This document shows, one piece after another, positions 17,138-26,395 of a DNA stretch of 64,000 nucleotides. How positions within the stretch are numbered: position 1 is the stretch's first letter; each line of letters begins with the position of its first letter. The DNA comes from Alphaproteobacteria bacterium (GTDB lineage Bacteria; Pseudomonadota; Alphaproteobacteria; UBA8366; GCA-2717185), in NCBI GenBank assembly GCA_040905865.1, contig JBBDQU010000045.1:46285-110284 (forward strand), read 5' to 3'. A program made the position numbers and the translations under genes. The notes below the pieces were generated by a model. The model worked only from the letters and a program-made list of their open reading frames with translations. It was not told the DNA's origin and searched no databases.

Positions 17138-18589
17138 TCAGACGTTGAATTCCCCCAGCAGCCACCACCAGGCGAAGTCGAGCGGCAGGATGACGGCGAC
17201 GGTGATGGCGGACAGGACGAGGCACAGCTTCAACCCGTCCTTCAGCGCCGCCCCGCCGATCAGCATGGCGATCATCATCGGCGGCGACTGGTAGGGCACG
17301 AATACCGTGGCGAAGACCGGCACCTGCAGGTTCAGCAGCGTATCGATGGACAGTCCGCTGGCCTGGGCGAATTCGCCCGCGACCGGCGTCAGCACGGCGG
17401 GCAGGCCGGGCAGGGTGGTCAGCAGCCCGATCCCGGCATAGATCGCGGCGACCAGCGGGATATTGGCAATCGGGTTGTCCGGCGTCATCTCGGCGAGGTC
17501 GAGCAGCCCGCGCCCGGCCCAGGCGCCAAGCCCGCTTTGCGCGATTACCGCGCTGAGGCTGAGGAACCCGGCGACGTAGAGCAGCGGCCCGATGGCCAGG
17601 CCCTGCTGCAGCTCCTTCGACGACACCAGCCCCGATTGCGGCAGCAGGCAGGCCAGCCCCGCGCCGAGGCAGATCCAGGCCGGCGAAATACCGTGCCAGA
17701 AATCGGTCGCGAACAGCGACAGCATCAACGCCAGCAGGAAGACGAGGCGGCCCTCGCCGGAGGACAGCCGCCCATGTCCGGCGGTGGTGGCGGCCGGCTG
17801 CGACGCCACGGTATCGGGGAACAGGCGGCAGATCAGCCAGATCAACACCGCCCCCTTGACCAGCCCCAGCACCGGGAAATGCAGCAGAAAATATGAGCCG
17901 TATTGCAGCTTTATCCCGTACAGCGCGTCGGCGGCGCCCAGCAGCACCGTGTTCGGCACATTGGCCGGCAGGATCGCGGTGGAGGGCAGGTAGCTGCCCA
18001 TCGCCGTGGCCATGATCAGGCCGGTGCGGCCCGTGCGCCCCGGGGTGAAGCCGAGCCGGTCCGCCAGCCCCATGACGATGGGCACCAGCAGCAGCACCCG
18101 TCCCATGGTCGAGGGCATCAGGAAGGCGAGACTGACCGAGGCGACCACGACCATGGCGATGAAATAGCGGTAGCCGCCGCTCGCCCGGCCGAAGAACAGC
18201 CGCCCCAGCCTGGGGCCAAGCCCCGTGGTGCGGATGGCGATCCCGACAATGGCGCCGCCCAGCACCAGCCACCATGTCGGCGTGGCGAAGCCGGCGAAGA
18301 CAGTCGTCGGCGCGGCGATATGGAACAGCATGGCGGCGAGGAAGAACAGCAGCGTCGTCAACGGTTCCGGCAGCAGGTTCATCGCCCAGGACGCGATGGT
18401 GAACACCACCAGGATTCCGGTGCGCACACTGTCCGGGCTGGCCCCTTCGGGCAGCGGTACGAAGTCGACGGCGACGAGCGCCGTAACGAGGCCGAGGATC
18501 AGCAGCGGAATACCGGCCCCGCGCAGCGCCGCGACCGCCCGGGTGCGCGGTGCGGGGGCGCCGCCGGGCGCTGGTGTGGCGGATGTCAC
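17138..18589 (-). CDS. SLC13/DASS family anion permease
   Basis: 483 residues with about eleven membrane helices, probably a sodium- or proton-coupled di/tricarboxylate or sulfate carrier. Family signs are the long N-terminal hydrophobic array, the conserved loop in FLMPSTMGRVLLLVPIV, and the repeated motif in the second half with NPIANIPLVAAIYAGIG. The C-terminal helix ends with the Trp-rich FAWWWLLGEF. A cupin protein lies 22 bp upstream in the same direction and may be co-transcribed. Substrate unknown. Confidence 0.85.
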   Translation of the reverse strand: MTSATPAPGGAPAPRTRAVAALRGAGIPLLILGLVTALVAVDFVPLPEGASPDSVRTGILVVFTIASWAMNLLPEPLTTLLFFLAAMLFHIAAPTTVFAGFATPTWWLVLGGAIVGIAIRTTGLGPRLGRLFFGRASGGYRYFIAMVVVASVSLAFLMPSTMGRVLLLVPIVMGLADRLGFTPGRTGRTGLIMATAMGSYLPSTAILPANVPNTVLLGAADALYGIKLQYGSYFLLHFPVLGLVKGAVLIWLICRLFPDTVASQPAATTAGHGRLSSGEGRLVFLLALMLSLFATDFWHGISPAWICLGAGLACLLPQSGLVSSKELQQGLAIGPLLYVAGFLSLSAVIAQSGLGAWAGRGLLDLAEMTPDNPIANIPLVAAIYAGIGLLTTLPGLPAVLTPVAGEFAQASGLSIDTLLNLQVPVFATVFVPYQSPPMMIAMLIGGAALKDGLKLCLVLSAITVAVILPLDFAWWWLLGEFNV

Positions 18590-18611
18590 GCGGTGCTCCC
18601 GTCGGTCGCGC

Positions 18612-19055
18612 CTAATGGTCCAGATCGTGTTCTTCGGGCGTTTCGGGGCGGGCGAGATTCATGCGCCCCTCATAGAGCGGCCGCGCACCGGTATTGGGCC
18701 CGGGATACTGTACGAACAGCACCGTGCCGCCGGTTTCGGTATACATCTCGTCCTCGAAATGCGGGTCGTCCATGCAGACCAGCGTGCCGGGTCCATAGGT
18801 CTTTTCACCCATGCGGAAGGTGCCGTCGATGATGTACCAGACCTGCGCGAATTCATGCTTGTGGAAGGGAAATCCCGCTCCCGGTTCGTAATGCAGGAAC
18901 CCGGCATTCGGCCGCGTCGGATGCGCTTCGGAGGGGTGGAACAGGAACTTGGTGCGGTTTTTGAACCGGCCCATTTCCCAATCCATGTCGTCCGGATGGC
19001 GGAATTCCGGCGCCCTATGGGTTTCAGAGGCGGCGGTGGCGGATTTGGTGGTCAT
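18612..19055 (-). CDS. Cupin domain protein
   Basis: 147 residues with one cupin barrel. The first motif is seen around FPFHKHEFAQVWYIIDG and the second around GTLVCMDDPHFEDEMY, giving possible metal ligands from the His/Glu pairs. Start supported by CAGGAGGGC 8 nt before the ATG. It is 22 bp upstream of the SLC13 permease and probably in one operon, which hints at a small organic acid as common substrate. Enzyme or binding role undetermined. Confidence 0.85.
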   Translation of the reverse strand: MTTKSATAASETHRAPEFRHPDDMDWEMGRFKNRTKFLFHPSEAHPTRPNAGFLHYEPGAGFPFHKHEFAQVWYIIDGTFRMGEKTYGPGTLVCMDDPHFEDEMYTETGGTVLFVQYPGPNTGARPLYEGRMNLARPETPEEHDLDH

Positions 19056-19107
19056 CGGGTGCCCTCCTGTTTCGGACGTCGTTGTGTAGTGCGATTCTAC
19101 CGTCTGG

Positions 19108-20034
19108 TCAGAAAACCGACCACCCCGTCAGCAGGGCCAGCCGTTCCAGCGCCAGCGAGCCGACCAGCGAGTTGCCGACCGCGTTGAGCCCTGGCGACCA
19201 GACCGCGACGGAGGCGCGGTGCGGGGCGACGCAGAGGATGCCGCCGCCGACGCCGCTCTTGCCCGGCAGGCCCACATGGAAGGCGAAGTCGCCCGAGGCG
19301 TCGTAATGGCCGCAGGTCATCATGACCGCATTGATGCGCCGCGCCCGTGCTTCCTTGACGACCTGCTCGCCGGAAATCGGGTCGCGGCCGCTGCCGGCCA
19401 GGAACAGCCCGGCGCGGGCCAGCTGGACGCAGTTCATGGTGATGGCGCATTGATGGAAATAGGTGGTCAGGACATCGTAGACCGGGCTGTTCAGATTGCC
19501 GAAGGCGCGCATGAAATAGGCCATGGCGGTATTGCGGTGCCCGGTATCCGCTTCCGATCGGGCGACTTCCTGGTCGATCTGCACCGACCGGTCGTCGGCG
19601 CGGGCGCGCAGGAATTCCAGGATTTCGGTGATCGCCAGTTTCGGGTCGCGCTGGTTCAAAATCACGTCCGCGACGACAATGGCGCCGGGATTGATCAGCG
19701 GATTGCGCGGAATGCCGTGTTCGTGCTCCAGCTGGACGATGGAATTGAAGGCGGAGCCGGAAGGCTCCCGCCCGACCCGCTGCCACAACGCTTCCCCGAC
19801 CCTTTCAAGCGCAATGGTCAGGGCGAAGACCTTGGACACGCTCTGGATGGAAAAGGGTTCCTCGGCGTCGCCGGCGGTGATGGTTTCGCCGTCGCAGGTG
19901 GTGACCGCGATGCCGAATTTCCGGGGATCGACGCGGGACAACGCGGGAATGTAATCGGCGACGCGGCCGGAACCGATATGCGATTCCATGTCCGCGCGGA
20001 CAGTTGCGACGATTTCCGCCAGATTCGTGGTCAC
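19108..20034 (-). CDS. glsA: Glutaminase A
   Basis: Hydrolyses L-glutamine to glutamate and ammonia. From the GTG at 20034 the protein has 308 residues, the usual size. The serine-lysine catalytic motif S65-x-x-K68 is in [10 protein letters not shown]; other family segments are [10 protein letters not shown] and the late [15 protein letters not shown] chose the GTG because AAGGAG lies about 9 nt upstream and the residues before it are not glutaminase-like, although the frame is open to 20184. It is divergent from the Anbu gene across about 150 bp. Confidence 0.95.
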   Translation of the reverse strand: MTTNLAEIVATVRADMESHIGSGRVADYIPALSRVDPRKFGIAVTTCDGETITAGDAEEPFSIQSVSKVFALTIALERVGEALWQRVGREPSGSAFNSIVQLEHEHGIPRNPLINPGAIVVADVILNQRDPKLAITEILEFLRARADDRSVQIDQEVARSEADTGHRNTAMAYFMRAFGNLNSPVYDVLTTYFHQCAITMNCVQLARAGLFLAGSGRDPISGEQVVKEARARRINAVMMTCGHYDASGDFAFHVGLPGKSGVGGGILCVAPHRASVAVWSPGLNAVGNSLVGSLALERLALLTGWSVF

Positions 20035-20185
20035 GGGAGTCTCCTTGAGGGAAAGAAAAATATTTGCTGTATCGGGCACCAATTTCGCTTGTGCGGCGCT
20101 TTTGCATCGTATCGAATTCCGCCCATAAATTAGCCACATCGTTAATACGATTTTCTTAACAGGGTTAGCCCAAAAGGAACGCAAA

Positions 20186-20923
20186 ATGACCTATTGTCTT
20201 GGAGTGTATCTGGATGACGGGTTGGTTATGGCTTCGGATTCCCGCACGAATGCCGGTGTCGACCAGATCGCCAAGGTCCGGAAAATGTCGATTTTCGAAC
20301 AGCCGGGGAAGCGGGTGATCGCGATCCTGTCCGCGGGCAACCTGGGGACGACCCAGGCCGTGATCACCCTGCTGCGGGAAAACCTGAACAAACCCGATTC
20401 GGGCCGGGACCTGTTTTCCGCGCAAACCATGTTCGAAGTCGCGCGCATGGTCGGCGGCCAGATGCGCGATGTGCTGCAGCATGACGGCGAATTCGTCCGG
20501 ATGCATGGCGATCCGAACGCCACGTTTCTTGTCGGCGGTCAGATCCTGGGCGAGGCGCATCGCCTGTTCCAGATCTATTCGGCCGGAAACTTCATCGAGG
20601 CCTCGTCGCGTTCGCAACTGCTGCAAATCGGTGAAACGAAATACGGCAAGCCGATTCTCGACCGGGCAATCTGCGACAAGACCTCGCTGGATACGGCGGC
20701 GAAACTGGCGCTGCTGTCCTATGACGCGACGATTCGAAGCAATCTGTCCGTCGAAGGGCCGATCGATCTGCTGCGTTACAGGAAGGACAGTTTTTCGGCG
20801 GAAAACCTGTCCAAATACCGCCGCGACGATCCCTACTGGGTCAGCCTCCGCGACGGATACAGCGATGGCCTGATGTCCGTGATCGCCGCACTGCCAAACC
20901 CGCCGGAACAGGGCAGAAAGTAG
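20186..20923 (+). CDS. Anbu/BPH proteasome-type peptidase
   Basis: 245 residues of the bacterial proteasome-like family called Anbu (or BPH). It begins [22 protein letters not shown], so removal of Met would expose Thr2 as the N-terminal nucleophile; D18 and K33 match the Asp17/Lys pair of NTN proteases. It lacks the HslV signatures. Anbu forms spiral or ring assemblies, possibly degrading peptides. It is usually linked to genes for a transglutaminase-like protein, an alpha-E protein and a circularly permuted ATP-grasp protein; none is next to it here. An AAAAGGAACGC leader supports the start. Confidence 0.88.
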   Translation: MTYCLGVYLDDGLVMASDSRTNAGVDQIAKVRKMSIFEQPGKRVIAILSAGNLGTTQAVITLLRENLNKPDSGRDLFSAQTMFEVARMVGGQMRDVLQHDGEFVRMHGDPNATFLVGGQILGEAHRLFQIYSAGNFIEASSRSQLLQIGETKYGKPILDRAICDKTSLDTAAKLALLSYDATIRSNLSVEGPIDLLRYRKDSFSAENLSKYRRDDPYWVSLRDGYSDGLMSVIAALPNPPEQGRK

Positions 20924-20941
20924 TCGTGGCGGCCGGCCGGT

Positions 20942-21580
20942 TTATCCGGCGCGCCGGTTTTTCGCGATGATCAGCACCAGCGCCAAAATCGCCGCCGGCA
21001 GCATGACGTAATCCTCGGGAAGTCCGATCAGGATTGCCGAAATGCCGCTGGCGGCCGCCAGCCCCAGGGGCAGAATCGCCAGCAGAAGGGGCGTCCGGTT
21101 CTTCGCGACCAGCAGGAGCCCAAGGGTGAACAGGAGCGTTGAATCGGGCGCCAGGCCGACGACCGGCGCCGATTTCAGCGCCACCCCGGTTGCGACCGCT
21201 GTCGCCGGGTAGGCGAACAGGCCGTACAGCATGAACCCGATCCCGACATTCGCATGAACGCTTCGTTCGTATTGCAGCGCGAGGGCGTTTTGGAGGGTGC
21301 CGAAAACGAGCAGCAAGGCGCTCTGCAGGACGAACGCCGCGGCGGCGATCCACGCCGCCCAGCTCAGCGCCACGATGTAGCTGCCGTAGTAGACAATGCC
21401 GATCCAGAACCAGCCGGCGGCCATCAATCCGCAAATCAGGCGGCTGCCGGTCGGCCGGTACCGGCGGACCATGTCGACCATGGCGCAGCCCAACAGGAAG
21501 GCGATGATCTGGCTGGGTTGCATGGCCGCGCCATAGCGTTCGACGACGTTCAGGAAAACGTCCCTGGAGAACGGGATCAT
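20942..21580 (-). CDS. DUF6064-like membrane protein
   Basis: 212 residues with about seven membrane helices. The N-terminal block FSRDVFLNVVERYGAAMQPSQIIAFLLG fits my recollection of DUF6064 proteins, whose function is unknown. The remaining sequence is hydrophobic helices with few charged residues. It starts 10 bp downstream of the aldo/keto reductase gene in the same direction, so the two may form an operon. The 3' end converges with Anbu over 18 bp. Confidence 0.65.
   Translation of the reverse strand: MIPFSRDVFLNVVERYGAAMQPSQIIAFLLGCAMVDMVRRYRPTGSRLICGLMAAGWFWIGIVYYGSYIVALSWAAWIAAAAFVLQSALLLVFGTLQNALALQYERSVHANVGIGFMLYGLFAYPATAVATGVALKSAPVVGLAPDSTLLFTLGLLLVAKNRTPLLLAILPLGLAAASGISAILIGLPEDYVMLPAAILALVLIIAKNRRAG
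20946..20962 (+). terminator. Possible terminator after the Anbu gene
   Basis: A self-complementary CCGGCGCGCCGG followed directly by TTTTT. The palindrome can form a short GC hairpin, and the T tract is on the Anbu strand. It lies 22 bp past the Anbu stop and inside the last codons of the convergent DUF6064-like gene. Stem length is limited, so confidence is modest. Confidence 0.4.
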
Positions 21581-21590
21581 CGGCGCCGCC

Positions 21591-22499
21591 TCACAGGGTT
21601 TCCATATGGCGCAGCATGCGCGCCCGCATGTCGGGACCGGGCAGGGCGCCGCGGCCCGCGCCCATGTTCTCGTACAGGTGATCGACCCGGCTGGTGGCGG
21701 GAATGGCGCAGGTCACGGCGGGATGGGAGATGATGAATTTCAGGAAGAACTGCGCCCAGTTGGCGCAATCGATTTCCGCCGCCCAGCCGGGCAGGGGACG
21801 GCCTTCGACACCGTTGAACAGTTCGCCGCCCCGGAACGGACGGTTGACGATGACGGCGATCCTGCGCTCCGCGGCCAGCGGCAGCAGTCGCTTCTCCGCT
21901 TCGCGATCCCGCACATTATAGGTGATCTGAATGAAATCGATGGGCTGTGTTTCCATGATTTCGGCCAGGTCGTCATGCCGCCGGCCATGCGACGTGGTCA
22001 TGCCGATATAGCGTATCCGCCCCGCCGCCTTCCACGCGAGCAGGGTCTCCAGATGCGCCTCCCAGTCCAGCAGGTTGTGCACCTGCATCAGGTCGAATTG
22101 CGCCACGCCCCACAGGTCGAGGGATTTTTCCATCTGCCTTTCGCCGAGCCACCGGGTCGGCGTCCAGACCTTGGTGGCGGCGAACACGCGGTTGCGATCC
22201 GGGATGCGGGCCAGGCACCAGCCGATGACTTCTTCCGAAGAACCATACATGGGCGAGGAATCGATCATCCGCCCGCCTTCGTCGAAAAACGCCTGTACGA
22301 CCTTCAGCCGGTCCGCCCGCAATTGCGGGTCATCGCCGACATTGAGTGTGATCCACGTCCCCAGGCCGATGACCGGGATCGTCTCGCCGGATTTCGGGAT
22401 CGGTCGGGTATGCATCGGGGCTGCGGCGGTCGCCGGGGTGACGGCCGTCACGGCCATGCCCGTCGCCGCAATTCCCTGTATGAATATCCGGCGGTCCAA
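21591..22499 (-). CDS. Aldo/keto reductase with Tat-type leader
   Basis: 302 residues. The start codon is TTG (22499) with GGAGA 7 nt upstream. The N-terminus DRRIFIQGIAATGMAVTAV with a following ATAAAP looks like a twin-arginine signal, suggesting periplasmic export with cofactor bound. The AKR tetrad is visible: Asp and Tyr in MIDSSPMYG, Lys in VFAATKVW and His in LMQVHN. Family members reduce carbonyls with NADPH. The export signal is known in a subset of proteobacterial AKRs. It probably forms an operon with the DUF6064-like gene. Confidence 0.88.
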   Translation of the reverse strand: MDRRIFIQGIAATGMAVTAVTPATAAAPMHTRPIPKSGETIPVIGLGTWITLNVGDDPQLRADRLKVVQAFFDEGGRMIDSSPMYGSSEEVIGWCLARIPDRNRVFAATKVWTPTRWLGERQMEKSLDLWGVAQFDLMQVHNLLDWEAHLETLLAWKAAGRIRYIGMTTSHGRRHDDLAEIMETQPIDFIQITYNVRDREAEKRLLPLAAERRIAVIVNRPFRGGELFNGVEGRPLPGWAAEIDCANWAQFFLKFIISHPAVTCAIPATSRVDHLYENMGAGRGALPGPDMRARMLRHMETL

Positions 22500-22627
22500 G
22501 CGCGATTCTCCATCAGTGGCTCAGGCGACGGATTTCGCGTCCCGCGCCCTTCGTTGGTATAGCCCGGGCGCCCCTCCTCGCCAACCTGCCTGACCCGTCC
22601 CGAAGCGACAGTGTCAACGGACTGGCG

Positions 22628-24289
22628 CTATTTCCACATGGCGCCTGGAACGCATGGCTTCCCGGACTGATATTCCACGGGGCCGATATCCGGGGCGCCG
22701 GCCTTGCGCGGGTTGCCGCAGATATCGGTCGCCGATTTCGGAATCTCCGCGCCTTTTCCGGTTATGGCGCGCAGGCCTTTTTCCGTGGGCGTCAGCTTCA
22801 GGCCGTCGACGTGGCGGAAAACGGCGTCCAGATCCGTCGCCTCGAAATCCTCGCCGGAGATCAGCAGATTGTGGTCGCCGCTGGCTTTTCCGCCGTCGCG
22901 CTCCTTCACCCGGGCGTCGAGGATATTGTTGAAGACCCGCACGCTGGATGTCGGGAAACGCGAGTCGATGCCGCGCGTGTTCAGGATCAGATTGTTGTGG
23001 ATCAGCGTATCGGTGGCCCTGTTCAGATAGACGCCGACATCGACCGGGCAGTTGACGATGATATTGTTGCGGATGATCCCGCCCGTGTGTTCGGAATCGC
23101 AGTTCTGGTCGCGGCAGAATTTCTGGCCGGTGCCGCCGCCGCCGATAGACAGGCCCAGACGGACGCCGCCCTTGACCTCCGTCTGCATGTAACACGCCAC
23201 GACATTGCCATCGAACACGCCGTCGCGGCTGTTCGCCTTGAAATAGGCGCCGTAACTGATTCCGTTGCCGCCGCGTTTCTCGTAATCGGCGATCAGGTTT
23301 CCTCGCACCATCCAGCCATTGCCGGAATTGATATTCAGCTTCGTGACGGGCGCGCTGGTCTGGCGGCCCTGGGTATCGTAGACGCTGTTGCCTTCCACCA
23401 GGCCGAAATCCGGATTGTCGTCATAAATCGCGTTGACCTTCAGCTGCGCGTTGAAATCCCGGATGTGATTGTTGCGCAACACGAGGGAGGTCGCGCTGCC
23501 CACCACATGGAAGGCATGGTGGCAATGGCTGTGGTCGGCGCAATTCCCCTCGATCTCCAGGTTCTCGAATATCCAGTAGGGCGCCTTGACAATAAAGCCT
23601 TCCGATGCCTCCAGTTTAAGAGTGACGGAGCCGGGGGTCTTGGCGCCGACGGCAATCGGCGCCTCCGCCCGTCCGGCCGTTTGCACGGTGATCCCGCGAT
23701 AGATTTTCGCCGCGTATGTGCCCGGTTCCAGTTCGATATAGTCGCCCGGTTTCGCGTTCTTGACCGCCTGTAGCAGGCCCGGCACGTCGCGCACCGGAAC
23801 CCGGCGCAGCGGGAAACCGTCGGCCCGGACGGCAACCCTGGCCCCGGCGGCGATATCGATATCCGAAAGCGGCCGCCCCTCGGCCGTATAGGCGGGCTGC
23901 CAGCGGGCGCGGTCCGGGCGTGCACCGGGGCCGCGCCAGTCGGCAATCGCCGGGAATTCAATTAACGAAAGTTCAGGTTTCTTCGGCGGCGGCGGTGGTG
24001 GATTAGGATCCTTTTCGACCAGCCCGCCGGCGGCCTTTGGCGGGGCCGCCGCCCTGGCGGCGTCGGCATCCGGCATGCTATGCGTAACGCACAACCGCGT
24101 TACGTCCGGTTGCGGGAATCCGGCATCCAGCAGGCGCAGGACTTCCGCCTTCGTGCAGATGCCGTAACGCCCCGGCTGGGACGGGGTCTCGGCGCGCAGG
24201 CCGACGGCACTCACGCCGACGGCGAATATCATCGCCAGAAATGTGCCGCCGCGTAATGCTGTTTTCCCGCTTCCTGCAACTCCATGCAT
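22628..24289 (-). CDS. Secreted right-handed beta-helix protein
   Basis: 553 residues beginning with a Sec signal (hydrophobic core LAMIFAVGVSAVGLRA). After it come a helical region with two Cys (GICTKAEV, RLCVTH), a proline-rich linker with PPPPPP, and from about residue 180 a parallel beta-helix (PGLLQAVKNAKPGDYIELEPGTY and repeated NNxI turns). This architecture resembles pectate/alginate/chondroitin lyases and C5-epimerases. No catalytic set is certain, so lyase activity on a polysaccharide is inference. The start is the ATG at 24289; a TTG just before it is less likely. The next gene upstream is divergent. Confidence 0.8.
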   Translation of the reverse strand: MHGVAGSGKTALRGGTFLAMIFAVGVSAVGLRAETPSQPGRYGICTKAEVLRLLDAGFPQPDVTRLCVTHSMPDADAARAAAPPKAAGGLVEKDPNPPPPPPKKPELSLIEFPAIADWRGPGARPDRARWQPAYTAEGRPLSDIDIAAGARVAVRADGFPLRRVPVRDVPGLLQAVKNAKPGDYIELEPGTYAAKIYRGITVQTAGRAEAPIAVGAKTPGSVTLKLEASEGFIVKAPYWIFENLEIEGNCADHSHCHHAFHVVGSATSLVLRNNHIRDFNAQLKVNAIYDDNPDFGLVEGNSVYDTQGRQTSAPVTKLNINSGNGWMVRGNLIADYEKRGGNGISYGAYFKANSRDGVFDGNVVACYMQTEVKGGVRLGLSIGGGGTGQKFCRDQNCDSEHTGGIIRNNIIVNCPVDVGVYLNRATDTLIHNNLILNTRGIDSRFPTSSVRVFNNILDARVKERDGGKASGDHNLLISGEDFEATDLDAVFRHVDGLKLTPTEKGLRAITGKGAEIPKSATDICGNPRKAGAPDIGPVEYQSGKPCVPGAMWK

Positions 24290-24538
24290 CAATCAATGTA
24301 CCTTCAGAACGGGTGATTTCTGTTTCAGGTTTCGTGGCAAGGCCAGCCGTTGGTGTAGTGCGGTGTCGCCACGTCATGAAGTTGGCGTTTCGCCGCGCAA
24401 TGGCAACCACGGACGGCGACTTTTCTTTGCTCGCCCGGCATTCTGCAACTGCAAGGCGGTGACCGAACCGGACTGGCGAATGGCGGCTGTATTCCTATAC
24501 TCCTCCGGCGACAGGCATTTCAGGGAGGCATGACAAAA

Positions 24539-25381
24539 ATGACAAGCGGACAGGCGGAAACACGGGTCGCCATCATCACCGGCGGCGCCGGCGGGATCGG
24601 ACAGGCGATGGCGCGGCGCATGGTACGGGACGGTCACCGGCTGGCGCTGATGGATATCGATGGCGACGCGGCGGCCCGCGCGGCGGAGGCGATCAACCAG
24701 GAAGCGGGCACCAACGGCGTGTTCGCCATCGGCGGCGACGTGGCGGAGCCGGGCGATTGCGAGATCGCGGTCGGCAGGGTGTCGGATGTGTTCGGCCAGG
24801 TCGATATCGTGGTCAATAATGCCGGCTTCGGCGCCAGCAGAATTCGCCCGGACGGCGAGAAAAATCTGCTGACCATCGAGGAGCTGACGCCGGAGGTCTG
24901 GCGCAAATTCATGTCGGTCAATACCGAAGGGCCGCTACAGATGATGCGCGCGGCCCTGCCGGGCATGAAAAAGCGCCGCTGGGGCCGGGTGATCAACGTG
25001 ACCACCAGCTTCTTCACCATGCTGCGCAACATGCCTTATGGCGCCAGCAAGGCGGCGCTGGAAGCGGGATCGGCGGCCTGGGCGCAGGAACTGGACGGCA
25101 CCGGTATCACCGTCAATGTGGTGGTGCCGGGCGGGCCGACCGATACCGCCTTCATCGCGAAGGAATCCGGCATGGATCCCGCCAGAATGCTGCGTCCGAC
25201 CGTGATGGGGCCGCCTGTGGCCTGGCTGTGTTCCCGCGATGCGGACGGGGTGACCGGGCGGCGCTTTATCGGCGGGCGGTGGGATGCCTCCCTGCCCGAT
25301 GCGGAAGCGGCCGCCATTGCCGGCTCGCCCATCGGCTGGCCGGAACTCGCGGCGGCCACGGTGATCTGGCCGGACGACTGA
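24539..25381 (+). CDS. SDR family oxidoreductase
   Basis: 280-residue NAD(P)-dependent short-chain dehydrogenase. The Rossmann motif is TGGAGGIGQAMARR near the N-terminus; NNAGFGASR and the catalytic Y-x3-K in MPYGASKAALE follow, with the Ser in the NVTTSF strand. The ATG at 24539 is favoured over 24530 because GGGAGG at 24523-24528 is then 10 nt away rather than 1. Most similar to 3-oxoacyl-ACP-reductase-like SDRs. Single gene, diverging from the beta-helix gene and convergent to the CmcJ-like gene; substrate unknown. Confidence 0.92.
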   Translation: MTSGQAETRVAIITGGAGGIGQAMARRMVRDGHRLALMDIDGDAAARAAEAINQEAGTNGVFAIGGDVAEPGDCEIAVGRVSDVFGQVDIVVNNAGFGASRIRPDGEKNLLTIEELTPEVWRKFMSVNTEGPLQMMRAALPGMKKRRWGRVINVTTSFFTMLRNMPYGASKAALEAGSAAWAQELDGTGITVNVVVPGGPTDTAFIAKESGMDPARMLRPTVMGPPVAWLCSRDADGVTGRRFIGGRWDASLPDAEAAAIAGSPIGWPELAAATVIWPDD

Positions 25382-25418
25382 CGCAAGTACCGGGCGGACG
25401 GTATTATCCGCGACGCTA

Positions 25419-26267
25419 CTATTCGATGACGACGAGGGTGCGGACCTCGATGCTTTCGCGCGCCGGGGCGTTTTCGGTATCCGGCAGGGTGAAGGCGCCA
25501 TGCGGGGTGAACCGGGCGCGGCCATCCGCGACGGAGTCCCAGCCCTTGATCAGCAGCACCTCGTCGCGTTCCATTTCCGAGGCGTAATACCAGCGTTGGG
25601 TCCAGGCATGGGCGACATTGTAGATTTCGCCGACCCGGTCCGGGAATATCTGGTCGGTCGCGATCAACTCGTCCGGCTTTACGCTGGAGGCATCGGCCAG
25701 CGCCAGCGGCGAGCGCTTCACCGGGCCCCTGATCGGCCGCCAGACATTGACCTGCAGGATGCGGGCGCCGGCATTGAACAGGCGTTCGGCTTCCGCGTCG
25801 CCCAGAATGTCGCGGGTCCGCTGCGGGCCGCTCTTGACCGTGTAATCCACATGCACCCGGTCGGCCGGGCCGCGCAGGCCGTCCCGGTTCGGCGCGCCGG
25901 CGCCGGCATCGGCGCGGCGGGTGACGTCGAAAATATGCACCGAAGTCGCGCCGAAGCGGCGGGTCAGCAGCGCCTTGAGTTCGTCGGCATAGGCGGTGTC
26001 CACCGCATTGTCGTCATACAGGTCGTCGACGGCGGTCGGGCTGGTCATCAGTTCGAAACCCTGCACGTCGAGCGACAGCGTATCGGCAATCGGACGCATG
26101 TCCTCCACGGTGACATTATGGTCTTCGGTGCCGAAAAACACCTCGGGCGCGCCGCCGGTCAGGGCGGAACTGTTGAAATACGGCTTGGTATTCTGCCGCG
26201 TGATGAAGGTCAGCGCCGACCGGACTTCGCGCCGGGCCGCGGGCTGTTCGCCTGCAAGCTGTGTCAT
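25419..26267 (-). CDS. CmcJ/NvfI family oxidoreductase-like protein
   Basis: 282 residues with the layout of CmcJ/NvfI/AsqO-related proteins: an early FGTEDHNVTVEDMR segment, the HVDYT motif that provides His and Asp, VNVWRPI, and the late WYYASEMERDEVLLIKGWDS. This family includes CmcJ of cephamycin methoxylation and fungal 2-oxoglutarate-type enzymes, so iron-dependent oxidation is plausible. The ATG at 26267 is preceded by AGGAGA; the longer open frame has no support. A near-perfect palindrome lies 97 bp upstream, and the LysR gene is next on the same strand. Confidence 0.85.
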   Translation of the reverse strand: MTQLAGEQPAARREVRSALTFITRQNTKPYFNSSALTGGAPEVFFGTEDHNVTVEDMRPIADTLSLDVQGFELMTSPTAVDDLYDDNAVDTAYADELKALLTRRFGATSVHIFDVTRRADAGAGAPNRDGLRGPADRVHVDYTVKSGPQRTRDILGDAEAERLFNAGARILQVNVWRPIRGPVKRSPLALADASSVKPDELIATDQIFPDRVGEIYNVAHAWTQRWYYASEMERDEVLLIKGWDSVADGRARFTPHGAFTLPDTENAPARESIEVRTLVVIE

Positions 26268-26363
26268 ATCGTATCTCCTGTTCGGGCCGGGCCATGCCGC
26301 GACCATCCGTTGAGGCGAAAGATGGGGGAAACCGTAGCAGGATTCCAGCGACTTCGTTTCACG

Positions 26364-26388
26364 ATGACTTGAATACAATTCAAGTCAT
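26364..26388. promoter_or_regulatory. Palindromic operator upstream of the CmcJ-like gene
   Basis: Two perfect 11-bp arms, ATGACTTGAAT and ATTCAAGTCAT, separated by ACA. The core ACTTGAAT-N3-ATTCAAGT is the right size for a LysR-type site. It lies in the gap between the LysR stop and the CmcJ-like start. An imperfect copy lies upstream of the LysR gene at 27320-27339. Confidence 0.7.
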
Positions 26389-26395
26389 GAATGAT

